NCBI GenBank assembly: GCA_947642745.1
Contig: CANRTU010000031.1
Coordinates: 1 to 54,229, forward strand
From: an uncultured Eubacterium sp.
GTDB lineage: Bacteria > Bacillota > Clostridia > Lachnospirales > Lachnospiraceae
Direction of reading: 5' to 3'
DNA length: 54,229 bases
Positions 17,022 through 25,257 of this stretch are shown in pieces. The first letter of the stretch is position 1. Every line of letters begins with the position of its first letter. The notes below the pieces were generated by a model. It did not search any database, was not told the origin of the DNA, and saw only the letters and a program-made list of their open reading frames with translations. A program made the position numbers and the translations under genes.

Positions 17022-18179
17022 ATGAAACACAGGCTAATGAAACTTGGCGCTATCTTTATGGCCAGTCTGGTAACGGTCCTGGGAAGCGGCGTTACCAGCA
17101 CATACGGAGCAACCATCCGTGCGGGTGTAAGCGCCGCTGTGGAAGACTATCTTGGCACCAGCCGGGCAGTAGCACAGCAGACGCAGAAAAACAGCGGGCC
17201 GGATTCCGGACAAAAAGGTAAAACGAAAAACGTAGAAACGACGGAAGACCAGGCGAAGGCAAAAGAACAGAAAAACAAAAAAGAAGATAAAAAAGAAGTA
17301 AAAAATAGTAAAAATAAAGACCAGAAAGAGAAACAGTCCGGAACCATCTGCGGGTATAAAAACCTGGGCATTGCCAGTGTGGATAATTATCTGAATGTCC
17401 GTCAGGAGCCCGGGGAAGACGCTAAAGTCATCGGAAAGCTGCCGTCAGACGCAGGATGTGAGATTGTGGATACAAAGGATGGCTGGTATCAGATTCGTTC
17501 CGGCAAAGTAAGCGGTTATGTGAAAAGCGATTATATTGTTACGGGCCGGCCGGCGGAGAAATTAGCTGAAAAATTAAAAAGGACCATGGCCACGGTAAAT
17601 TCCATGACAGTCTATATCCGTGAAAAACCAAATACAGACTGTACGATTCTTACGATTGTAACAGAAGATGAAGAACTGGAAGTTGTCAAGGAAGGCAAAG
17701 ACTGGGTGGAAGTCAGACTGGACAATGAAAACGGTTACGTCAACGCAAAATACGTGGAACTGTCCGAAGAGCTGAAAAAAGCCATGGTATATACAGAGAC
17801 AGAACGCAGCGCAGATGTGCCGGATACAAAATACACACTGGTACAGACAGCGTTAAGCTATGTGGGAAATCCATACGTATGGGGCGGGGAAAGCCTGACA
17901 AACGGTGTGGACTGTTCCGGGTTTACGATGCAGATTATGGCGAAATACGGTATTTATCTGCCTCATTTAGCCAGTGCGCAGGCAGGTTACGGCACAAGCG
18001 TCAGCACTTCGCAGCTGCAGCCGGGGGATCTGATATTCTACGGCAGCGGCGGAAGCATTACCCATGTGGCCATTTATATCGGAAACGGGCAGATTGTACA
18101 TGCCAGCAACAGCCGGGATGGCATTAAAGTGTCAAACGCCTTTTACCGGACACCGGTATGCTGCCGGCGGATGTTTTAA
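17022..18179 (+). CDS. Secreted NlpC/P60 endopeptidase with two SH3b domains
   Basis: 385 residues. Likely a D,L-endopeptidase cleaving peptidoglycan stem peptides outside the cell. Residues 1-30 are a signal peptide (KHRLMK, hydrophobic core, cleavage near TYGA). A Lys/Glu-rich linker (60-105) follows, then SH3b domains at about 115-175 (YLNVRQEP) and 190-245 (VYIREKP). The C-terminal NlpC/P60 domain spans 270-385 with Cys298 (VDCSGF), His348 (THVAIYIG) and His360 (HASN). The start at 17022 follows AGGAGG by 10 nt and gives a proper signal peptide; the longer frame from 16788 begins before the promoter. It is transcribed alone from a consensus promoter with a long leader. Confidence 0.94.
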   Translation: MKHRLMKLGAIFMASLVTVLGSGVTSTYGATIRAGVSAAVEDYLGTSRAVAQQTQKNSGPDSGQKGKTKNVETTEDQAKAKEQKNKKEDKKEVKNSKNKDQKEKQSGTICGYKNLGIASVDNYLNVRQEPGEDAKVIGKLPSDAGCEIVDTKDGWYQIRSGKVSGYVKSDYIVTGRPAEKLAEKLKRTMATVNSMTVYIREKPNTDCTILTIVTEDEELEVVKEGKDWVEVRLDNENGYVNAKYVELSEELKKAMVYTETERSADVPDTKYTLVQTALSYVGNPYVWGGESLTNGVDCSGFTMQIMAKYGIYLPHLASAQAGYGTSVSTSQLQPGDLIFYGSGGSITHVAIYIGNGQIVHASNSRDGIKVSNAFYRTPVCCRRMF

Positions 18180-18186
18180 AAAGTAG

Positions 18187-18215
18187 TTTACAACCGCATA
18201 AAGTTGTGATATATT
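18187..18215 (+). promoter_or_regulatory. Promoter of rpsO
   Basis: TTTACA (18187-18192), 17-bp spacer, TATATT (18210-18215). It leaves a ~130-nt leader before rpsO. Confidence 0.65.
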
Positions 18216-18221
18216 GGATAG

Positions 18222-18335
18222 GCATGAACAGGGGCTGATAGTTTTCAGAACAGTCCCGTGGCCCATATTCGGTAGATGGAGTCTCCGGCCTTTTACTGAG
18301 TATCATGTGTAACCGGGCGGACGATAAAATAATCT
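18222..18335 (+). promoter_or_regulatory. Possible S15 autoregulatory leader
   Basis: The rpsO 5' UTR is rich in short complementary segments (GGAG/CTCC near 18280 and CCGG-type pairs). S15 commonly represses its own mRNA through leader structures, but I cannot match this one to a named class. Confidence 0.3.
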
Positions 18336-18349
18336 GGAGGAAAGAAATC

Positions 18350-18616
18350 ATGTTATCAAAGGAAAAAAAAGAAGCAATTATTGCAGAGTATGGAAAGAAA
18401 CCAGGCGACACAGGTTCGACAGAAGTACAGGTAGCGCTGCTGACAAACAGGATCAATGAGCTGACAGAGCACTTAAAGGTAAATCCTAAGGATCATCATT
18501 CCAGAAGGGGACTTTTAAAGATGGTCGGCCAGAGAAGAGGACTGCTGGCATATCTGAAAAAGAACGACATTGAGCGATACCGTACTTTAATTCGACGTTT
18601 AGGTTTAAGAAAATAA
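18350..18616 (+). CDS. rpsO: 30S ribosomal protein S15
   Basis: 88 residues, exactly the family size. S15 binds 16S rRNA helices 20-22 early in 30S assembly. It shows [50 protein letters not shown] and the RY-type C-terminal helix. The start at 18350 has GGAGG 9 nt upstream; a longer frame exists but lacks a site. It is followed by a terminator and then pnp, the classic rpsO-pnp pairing. Confidence 0.98.
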   Translation: MLSKEKKEAIIAEYGKKPGDTGSTEVQVALLTNRINELTEHLKVNPKDHHSRRGLLKMVGQRRGLLAYLKKNDIERYRTLIRRLGLRK

Positions 18617-18626
18617 TTCTGTATGG

Positions 18627-18654
18627 AAAGGGCGGAGTTCTCCGCCCTTTTTTT
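18627..18654 (+). terminator. Terminator/attenuator between rpsO and pnp
   Basis: AAAGGGCGGAG (18627-18637) pairs with CTCCGCCCTTT (18640-18650), followed by further T residues. pnp starts only 17 nt later and has no visible promoter of its own, so partial read-through would set the rpsO:pnp ratio (inference). Confidence 0.85.
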
Positions 18655-18670
18655 AAAAGGAGAAAATATT

Positions 18671-20773
18671 ATGTATAAAAGCTATTCTATGGAAATCGGC
18701 GGAAAGACACTGACGGTAGAAATTGGCCGGGTCTGTGCGCAGGCCAACGGTGCGGCGCTGCTGCGCTATGGCGAAACTACGGTACTTTCCACTGCGACAG
18801 CCTCAGACAAGCCAAGGGACGGGATTGATTTTTTCCCGCTGAGTGTGGAATATGAGGAAAAGCTCTATGCGGTAGGCAAGATTCCGGGAGGATTTAATAA
18901 GCGTGAAGGCAAGGCGTCCGAAAATGCGGTGCTTACTTCCAGGGTGATAGACCGTCCGATGCGTCCGCTGTTTCCAAAGGATTACAGAAATGATGTGACT
19001 TTAAATAATATGGTCATGAGCGTGGACCCGCAGTGCCGGCCGGAAATTACAGCCATGCTGGGCGCCGCCATTTCCACCTGTATTTCTGATATTCCTTTCA
19101 GCGGCCCATGCGCCATGACCCAGATTGGCATGGTGGACGGCGCTTTTATCGTAAATCCGTCCCAGCAGGAATGGGATGAGGGTGATCTGCAGCTGACGGT
19201 GGCTTCCACAGAGCAAAAGGTCATTATGATCGAAGCCGGAGCCAATGAAATACCGGAAGCAAAAATGCTGGAAGCCATCTATATGGCTCATGACATCAAC
19301 CAGACAATCAATGCGTTTATCAATACGATTACAGCGGAAACCGGAAAGCCAAAACACACCTATACAAGCTGTGCGGTTCCGGAAGAAATGTTTGCGGCCA
19401 TCCGGGACATCGTAACGCCTGCAGAAATGGAAGAAGCGGTCTTTACCGACCAGAAGCAGGTACGTGAAGAAAATATCCGAAAGATTACACAGAAGCTGGA
19501 AGAGGCTTTTGCGGATCAGGAAGAATGGCTGGAAGTACTCGGGGAAGCCGTGTACCAGTACCAGAAGAAAACTGTCCGCAAAATGATTCTGCAGGATCAT
19601 AAGCGTCCGGATGGCCGTGCCATGGACCAGATCCGTCCGCTGGCTGCAGAAGTGGATCTGATTCCACGGGTGCATGGTTCTGCCATGTTTACCAGGGGAC
19701 AGACACAAATCTGCGACATTGTGACGCTGGCGCCGCTGTCAGAAGTACAGCGTGTAGACGGGCTGGATGAAAATATCCAGACCAAGCGGTATATGCATCA
19801 TTATAATTTCCCTTCCTATTCTGTGGGAGAGACAAAACCGTCCAGGGGACCGGGACGCCGTGAAATCGGTCATGGCGCACTGGCGGAAAAAGCGCTGGTA
19901 CCGGTACTGCCTTCTGTGGAAGAGTTTCCATATGCGATACGGGCAGTATCAGAAACTTTTGAATCCAATGGATCTACCTCAATGGCATCCACCTGTGCGT
20001 CCTGTCTGTCGCTGATGGCAGCCGGAGTTCCGGTTAAAAAAATGGTGGCTGGTATTTCCTGCGGTCTGGTGACCGGTGAGTCAGACGATGATTACATTGT
20101 GCTCACAGATATCCAGGGGCTGGAAGATTTCTTTGGCGATATGGACTTTAAGGTAACCGGTACCCATGACGGCATTACAGCCATTCAGATGGATATCAAA
20201 ATCCATGGCCTGACCCGTCCTATTGTGGAAGAGGCCATCGCCCGTACCAGACAGGCAAGGCTGTATATTATGGACGAGGTAATGTCCAAAGCAATTGCGG
20301 AGCCAAGAAAAGAAGTGGGCCTGTATGCGCCAAAAATTGTCCAGATTCAGATTGACCCGTTAAAAATCGGGGATGTGGTAGGCCAGAGGGGCAGGACCAT
20401 CAATGAAATTATTGAACGGACCGGCGTTAAAATCGACATTACCGACGACGGATCAGTATCTGTATGTGGAACGGACCGGGCCATGATGGATAAGGCGGTG
20501 GAAATGATTGGGATCATTACCGCAAACTTCGAAGCCGGCCAGATTTTTAAAGGAAAAGTAGTAAGCATCAAAGAGTTTGGCGCATTTGTGGAGTTTGCGC
20601 CCGGAAAAGAGGGCATGGTCCACATATCCAAAATTACAAAAGGGCGGATTAATCGTGTAGAGGATGTCCTTACCCTGGGAGACGAGGTGACGGTGGTCTG
20701 CCTGGGCAAGGATAAAATGGGACGTCTCAGCTTTAGTATGAAAGATGTGCCAAAAAGCGGGAAGAGTGTCTGA
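18671..20773 (+). CDS. pnp: Polyribonucleotide nucleotidyltransferase (PNPase)
   Basis: 700 residues, family-typical. PNPase degrades RNA 3'-5' by phosphorolysis. Two RNase PH domains are visible, the first with VIDRPMRPLFP and the second starting at RPDGRAMDQIRPL with SRGPGRREIGHGALAEKAL. A KH domain (GQRGRTINEIIERTGVKIDI, about 570-620) and an S1 domain (FKGKVVSIKEFGAFVEF, about 630-695) follow. The start at 18671 has AAGGAG at proper spacing; the upstream in-frame extension lies inside the terminator. It depends on read-through from rpsO. Confidence 0.98.
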   Translation: MYKSYSMEIGGKTLTVEIGRVCAQANGAALLRYGETTVLSTATASDKPRDGIDFFPLSVEYEEKLYAVGKIPGGFNKREGKASENAVLTSRVIDRPMRPLFPKDYRNDVTLNNMVMSVDPQCRPEITAMLGAAISTCISDIPFSGPCAMTQIGMVDGAFIVNPSQQEWDEGDLQLTVASTEQKVIMIEAGANEIPEAKMLEAIYMAHDINQTINAFINTITAETGKPKHTYTSCAVPEEMFAAIRDIVTPAEMEEAVFTDQKQVREENIRKITQKLEEAFADQEEWLEVLGEAVYQYQKKTVRKMILQDHKRPDGRAMDQIRPLAAEVDLIPRVHGSAMFTRGQTQICDIVTLAPLSEVQRVDGLDENIQTKRYMHHYNFPSYSVGETKPSRGPGRREIGHGALAEKALVPVLPSVEEFPYAIRAVSETFESNGSTSMASTCASCLSLMAAGVPVKKMVAGISCGLVTGESDDDYIVLTDIQGLEDFFGDMDFKVTGTHDGITAIQMDIKIHGLTRPIVEEAIARTRQARLYIMDEVMSKAIAEPRKEVGLYAPKIVQIQIDPLKIGDVVGQRGRTINEIIERTGVKIDITDDGSVSVCGTDRAMMDKAVEMIGIITANFEAGQIFKGKVVSIKEFGAFVEFAPGKEGMVHISKITKGRINRVEDVLTLGDEVTVVCLGKDKMGRLSFSMKDVPKSGKSV

Positions 20774-20790
20774 TGCGGCTGCATCGGGGA

Positions 20791-20828
20791 GGGGTTATGG
20801 CCTGACAGGCTGTAATCCTTCTTTTTTC
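20791..20828 (+). terminator. Terminator after pnp
   Basis: GGGGTTATGGCCT (20791-20803) pairs with AGGCTGTAATCCT (20807-20819), with four G-U pairs, followed by TCTTTTTT. Confidence 0.78.
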
Positions 20829-20963
20829 ATTTGCGGAAAATTTTAACATCTGTCACGACGCTTACAGACCACAAAGTTACCGGAAGGGCACTGTATTACA
20901 TGCCCTGCGATACCGGTTTTATGATTATAAAACTGCATGGAAATTCCGCATGGAAATAAATGC

Positions 20964-21863
20964 TCAGATACGTCCGCCCACTCCCAGCAGCTTTCTTACA
21001 TCCAGTGTCCCCCAGCAGCCGGACAACCCGCTTTCTCCGGACAGCCGGTCGTAATATAAAAGCTTCAGCTCCGGCGGCGTCAGCTGCGGATAACGGTCAA
21101 ACGCCAGCGCACAGGCTCCCGATACTACCGCGGTAGCCATGGAAGTGCCGCTTTTGGACGTATATCCGCCCCGTTCATAATAGCAGCTTTTCACATCTGT
21201 TCCTGGTGCCAGTATTTCCGGCTTGCAGACACAGCAGTCCGTGGGGCCGGTGCCGCTGTAGCCGGGAAAAAGTCCCCTTCTGCGCACCAGTATATCCCGG
21301 TCGTCGCTGCTGCCTACGGTCAGAACCGTACTGCTGGCGCCCGGTATTGTCACGCTGTTATCCCTGGGGCCGCTGTTTCCCGCTGCGGCTACGGTAAATA
21401 TGCCATTGTCCCATAAATGATCCACCCATTCCAGCAGCTGTTCCCGTTCCAGTCCTCTGGATTTTGGCAGCATTCCCACGGAAATATTGGCTATCTTTAT
21501 ATGATATTTTATCCGGTTTTCAATCATCCACTTCATCGCTTCTATAACATCTTTAGTATTACCATTCCCGGTACGGTCCAGTACTTTAAGCGCCAGTATT
21601 CTGGCGGAAGGGGCCACGCCCCGGAAGCGTCCTTTGCTCATGCGCCCGTTTCCGGCAATAATTCCGGCTATGTGGGAGCCGTGGCCGTTATCGTCATAAG
21701 GCTGGCTTTTATGACCGCAAAAATCCTGGAATACCTGTATACGTTCCGCATAATCCGGATGCGGGGAAATGCCTGTATCCAGAATCGCCACTCCTACGCC
21801 CCGGCCCGTATATCCCCGCCGGTGCACCACGTCACAATTGATTAAATTACGAACCCTGTCCAT
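20964..21863 (-). CDS. Subtilisin-like S8 serine peptidase, no signal peptide
   Basis: 299 residues. All of the catalytic triad is present: Asp29 (AILDTGI), His61 (DNGHGSHIAG) and Ser241 (GTSMATAVVSG), with the oxyanion Asn163 (AAGNSG). The protein starts directly at the catalytic domain, without signal peptide or inhibitory propeptide, so it should act in the cytosol, like intracellular subtilisins. A Cys-rich CCVC stretch lies at 210-213. The start codon has only a weak CAGGA upstream. It stands alone, on the opposite strand to all neighbours. Substrate unknown. Confidence 0.93.
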   Translation of the reverse strand: MDRVRNLINCDVVHRRGYTGRGVGVAILDTGISPHPDYAERIQVFQDFCGHKSQPYDDNGHGSHIAGIIAGNGRMSKGRFRGVAPSARILALKVLDRTGNGNTKDVIEAMKWMIENRIKYHIKIANISVGMLPKSRGLEREQLLEWVDHLWDNGIFTVAAAGNSGPRDNSVTIPGASSTVLTVGSSDDRDILVRRRGLFPGYSGTGPTDCCVCKPEILAPGTDVKSCYYERGGYTSKSGTSMATAVVSGACALAFDRYPQLTPPELKLLYYDRLSGESGLSGCWGTLDVRKLLGVGGRI

Positions 21864-21890
21864 TATACGCAGTCCTGCACTTTTTATGTT

Positions 21891-21919
21891 ATCATATGGC
21901 AGTGAAAGCAGAATGTGAA
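21891..21919 (-). promoter_or_regulatory. Probable promoter of the S8 peptidase gene
   Basis: Minus-strand TTCACA (21919-21914), 17-bp spacer, TATGAT (21896-21891). Confidence 0.5.
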
Positions 21920-22109
21920 AAACGCCTGTCCGGGAAAGCTGCGGCTGCTATTTTATATCAGCGGATAAGGATCACCGGCTGCGGCTTGAATTCATAATCA
22001 AAAAATGATATGATAAAGGCCTGCCATTATACAGTTTTATGGCGGATGCTTTATTTACCTGTGGACAAAATCCCTGATATTCATTATAATAAAATAAGTT
22101 ATAATTCCA

Positions 22110-22292
22110 GAGCGTGTTTGAAAATTCATTCCCGACATCTGCACGCCCCACTTTGCATGATATTTGCGCCAGATTCAGGTTACATAGCCCGCAACTTCGT
22201 GCCCTTTGGGTATGCTCCCTTCATCTGGCACAAATCTTCCATATCATGCCCTCCCGGGTACATTTGTCAGAAAGCAATTTTCAAACACACTC
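22110..22292. repeat. MITE-like palindromic repeat with 17-bp terminal inverted repeats
   Basis: Ends GAGCGTGTTTGAAAATT (22110-22126) and AATTTTCAAACACACTC (22276-22292) are inverted repeats with one mismatch. Inside, GCATGATAT and ATTTGCGCCAGAT recur in inverted form near 22240 (one mismatch, one 7-nt insertion). The whole 183-bp element can therefore fold into one long imperfect hairpin. There is no transposase, and no clear target duplication was seen. The open frames crossing it (22010-22419) are not convincing genes. The rest of the 685-bp gap holds the peptidase promoter on its left and a possible promoter on its right. Confidence 0.8.
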
Positions 22293-22475
22293 CGGGCTGT
22301 ATGCGTATAACGCTATGTGTTATGGGGAACATCCGGCTGTGCGGTATGTGCTGTTCTGCGCTCTTTTCCATACGTCCTGCGGGATAACCCTGCCTGCGGA
22401 TAAATGGCGCTTTGGATAAAAAAGTATATATGGCGGCAGATATAATGGCAACATAAACCAGCCCTTAAAAATTAA

Positions 22476-22504
22476 TTGACAATTATATTAAAAAATGGTA
22501 ACTT
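22476..22504 (+). promoter_or_regulatory. Weak candidate promoter for the signalling island
   Basis: TTGACA (22476-22481), 17-bp spacer, TAACTT (22499-22504). The -35 is perfect and the -10 poor. Confidence 0.4.
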
Positions 22505-22548
22505 TGATTATGGACTAATGTGAGAGCAGGGGAAGCAGAGGGGATGCT

Positions 22549-23640
22549 ATGGGAGACGCCATGACAAAGAAGCAGATACTGATCGTCGATGATGAGGAAA
22601 TTAACCGTGAGGTACTAAAAGACATGTTTCACGAAGAATACGACAGACTGGAAGCGTCGGATGGCCGGGAAGCGATTTTACAGATTGCCAGAAACCAGGA
22701 TCTGGTACTGGTGCTTCTGGATATTACCATGCCGGTTATGGACGGATTTGCCGTGCTGGAGTATATGGATGAGAGACAGCTGTTGCAGAAAATACCGGTG
22801 ATTCTCATTACCGGGGAGACCGTTATCGACAGCGAGGATAAAGCATACTCCTATGGCGTGGCGGATGTCATACATAAACCTTTCTATCCTCATATCGTAA
22901 AAAAAAGAAGCCAGAATATTATAGAACTGTATCAGAATAAGCTGGATATGGAGAGGCGCCTGAAGGAACAGGAGCAGGAAATCCGGGCGCAGGAAAGTGA
23001 GATTCGTAAAAATAATGAATTTATAATTGATGCGCTCAGTTCCGTGGTGGAAACAAGAAATGTGGAAACCGGGGAACATACCAGGCGTATGAAATATTTT
23101 ACAAGAGTGATGCTTAATCATCTTTTGGAATCTTTTCCGCAGTATGGCCTGAACGAAACGCAGGTGGATCTGATCGTAAGTGCGTCTGCTCTGCATGATA
23201 TTGGCAAAATCGGCATTCCGGACGCAATTTTGCTAAAGCCGGGACGTCTGGATGCGGAGGAATTTGAAATTATGAAAACCCATACGACCATAGGATGTAA
23301 ACTGCTGGAGCGGTCCTGCAGAGACCATTCCAGTGAATTCTACCGCTACTGTTATGATATCTGCAGGTATCACCACGAACGATGGGATGGCGGCGGATAT
23401 CCGGATCATCTTGTGGGGGATGAAATACCTCTGTGCGCACAGGTTGTGGCGGTTGCGGATGTATATGACGCACTGGTAAGTCCCAGGGTATATAAGCGTG
23501 CGTTTACAAATGAACAGGCATTTGAGATGATTACGGGCGGTGCATGCGGTCAGTTCGCACCGGATATGCTGGAATGTTTTCGGCTTGCTAAGGAAGATTT
23601 CTTCAATATGGTTGAAGTGGTTATGATGTTTAAATTTTAA
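22549..23640 (+). CDS. Response regulator with HD-GYP cyclic-di-GMP phosphodiesterase domain
   Basis: 363 residues. An N-terminal receiver domain (5-125) with DD at 14-15, phospho-acceptor Asp58 and Lys110 is followed by a coiled coil (~130-160) and an HD-GYP domain (165-350). Metal and signature residues are intact: EH in GEHTRRMK (176-177), His216-Asp217 in LHDIGKIGIP, HH at 275-276 and GGGYP at 281-285, then VADVYDAL. HD-GYP enzymes hydrolyse cyclic-di-GMP; phosphorylation of the receiver is expected to tune this. A second ATG at 22561 is an alternative start. It is first gene of the signalling island, ahead of a histidine kinase. Confidence 0.93.
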   Translation: MGDAMTKKQILIVDDEEINREVLKDMFHEEYDRLEASDGREAILQIARNQDLVLVLLDITMPVMDGFAVLEYMDERQLLQKIPVILITGETVIDSEDKAYSYGVADVIHKPFYPHIVKKRSQNIIELYQNKLDMERRLKEQEQEIRAQESEIRKNNEFIIDALSSVVETRNVETGEHTRRMKYFTRVMLNHLLESFPQYGLNETQVDLIVSASALHDIGKIGIPDAILLKPGRLDAEEFEIMKTHTTIGCKLLERSCRDHSSEFYRYCYDICRYHHERWDGGGYPDHLVGDEIPLCAQVVAVADVYDALVSPRVYKRAFTNEQAFEMITGGACGQFAPDMLECFRLAKEDFFNMVEVVMMFKF

Positions 23641-23657
23641 AGACATTACAGACAGCA

Positions 23658-23695
23658 GGCGGCAAAGAAGTCACTTTTTTTTGGTGCCTTTTTTT
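23658..23695 (+). terminator. Possible terminator between the HD-GYP regulator and the kinase gene
   Basis: AAAGAAG pairs with CTTTTTTT, extended by GGC/GCC across an internal loop, followed by T7. Stem quality is moderate. Confidence 0.45.
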
Positions 23696-23718
23696 GTGAG
23701 TAATGTCCGGGGAGGAAG

Positions 23719-25143
23719 ATGATGAAACAACATGGAGGCTATATATTTCCGATTGAAGATGCGCTGGAAATTATCCTGATGTTTGATATGGCCGGAAAAA
23801 TTACATACGCCAATGCGGCGGCAAGAAAAAAACTGGAATACACAGACGATATGTCTGATAAATATATCAGCGATGTATTTCCTAATACATTCCGGGTTTC
23901 AGACGGGAGCTTTCAGACGGAATACCGGTTCGGGCATGAGCAGCAGAATCTGGTAGCCTACCGCAGTAATCTGACCTGCTTTCCGGTGGAGGCGAGGATT
24001 CTGGTCAGTGAAATGAATCCCGGGATGTACATATGCATGGCGCATGATATACTGGAAAAGGAATTTCTGGGCAGGGAAGTAGAGCAGGTGCGCCAGGAAG
24101 CGCAGGAAGCGTCCAAAGTAAAATCAGAATTTGTGGCAAATGTAACCCATGAACTGCGTACACCGGTAAACGGAGTGCTTGGGAATGTAAAAGAACTGCT
24201 GGATTTTGTAACGGATGAGCGGACCTTAAAATCCCTGCGGCTGATTGAACGCTGCTGCGGGGATATGAATAAGATCATAAACAATATCCTGGATTTTTCC
24301 AAACTGGAAGCAGGAAAATTTACGCTGGAGCCACGGAGATTTCATTTCCGCAATATGCTGGATTATGTCAAATCCCAGCATATCAATAAGCTGACAGAAA
24401 AAGGTCTGGGCTTTTTTATGACAGTTTCACCACAGATACCAGAGTATATCGTAGGAGATGAGCTGCGTATTGTCCAGGTACTCAACAATCTGTTGTCCAA
24501 TGCGCAGAAATTCACGGCAGTGGGCAAGATTACAGTAGAAGTGGTCCGTACGGCACAGGTAAACCATAAAATCGAACTGTTTTTTATTGTCAAAGATACC
24601 GGAATCGGCATTGATAAAGCGGACCGGGATAAACTGTTCCAGAGTTTCTCCCAGGTGGACGCATCCATTTCCAGAAAATATGGCGGCACCGGTCTGGGGC
24701 TGAATATCTGTAAGCAGCTGGTAGAGCTGATGGGCGGCCGGATCGAAGTGGAAAGTGAGAAAAACAGGGGCAGCACATTTTCTTTTTCTATCTGGACCGG
24801 AATCAGTGAGGAAGACAGGGACAGTCTGACACAGCCGGAAGAGATCCAGACGCCGTACCATCCGACGCTGGCAGGCGGACAGGAAGAAGAATATGATAAT
24901 ATCAGGGAATTCGGTACGCCGGAAAACCTGGAAAACCTGAAACGGACGCTTTCCAAGCTGATTCTGTGTGTGGAAATGGAAAACTGGGAAAAAGCGGAAA
25001 TGTTTATGGAGACGGCCAGACAACTGTCGGAAGGAGCGCCCAGGGAAATCAGCCGAAAATTTTTAAGATTAAAAATGGCCGTGCAGAAAGAAAATTATGA
25101 CAAAGTAGCCGCTGAATACGGCGAACTGGAGAAAATGCTGTAA
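23719..25143 (+). CDS. PAS-domain sensor histidine kinase, soluble
   Basis: 474 residues without membrane segments. A PAS-like domain (10-110, EIILMFDMAGKITYANAAARKKL) precedes a short coiled coil and the HisKA dimerisation helix with His144 in VTHELRTPVNG. The ATPase domain has VLNNLLSNAQKFT (N box), KDTGIGID (G1) and GGTGLGLNIC (G2). There is no receiver domain. The last ~80 residues (395-474) form a predicted helical tail that resembles an HPt-like bundle but has no phosphorylatable His. It sits between two receiver/HD-GYP genes, its likely phosphorylation partners. GGGGAGGAAG precedes the ATG. Confidence 0.92.
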   Translation: MMKQHGGYIFPIEDALEIILMFDMAGKITYANAAARKKLEYTDDMSDKYISDVFPNTFRVSDGSFQTEYRFGHEQQNLVAYRSNLTCFPVEARILVSEMNPGMYICMAHDILEKEFLGREVEQVRQEAQEASKVKSEFVANVTHELRTPVNGVLGNVKELLDFVTDERTLKSLRLIERCCGDMNKIINNILDFSKLEAGKFTLEPRRFHFRNMLDYVKSQHINKLTEKGLGFFMTVSPQIPEYIVGDELRIVQVLNNLLSNAQKFTAVGKITVEVVRTAQVNHKIELFFIVKDTGIGIDKADRDKLFQSFSQVDASISRKYGGTGLGLNICKQLVELMGGRIEVESEKNRGSTFSFSIWTGISEEDRDSLTQPEEIQTPYHPTLAGGQEEEYDNIREFGTPENLENLKRTLSKLILCVEMENWEKAEMFMETARQLSEGAPREISRKFLRLKMAVQKENYDKVAAEYGELEKML

Positions 25144-25257
25144 AACTGGCAGGAAATCACGCCGTATATAAGGCAGGTGTGCGGCAAAAGGCGGAACACA
25201 GGCATTAATGTGACAAACCGGTCAGGCCTGCAGTGTTAAAAGAGAGGAGGTGTATCC

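Noticed and set aside
21860..21868. TATAAT overlapping the S8 peptidase start codon on the minus strand
   Set aside because: A promoter there would start transcription inside the gene and remove the catalytic Asp region; a better-placed TTCACA-17-TATGAT lies upstream.
22010..22419. Two overlapping rightward open frames of 101-125 codons
   Set aside because: They run across the palindromic repeat element, lack ribosome sites and encode unrecognisable, Cys/His/Pro-rich sequence typical of chance frames.
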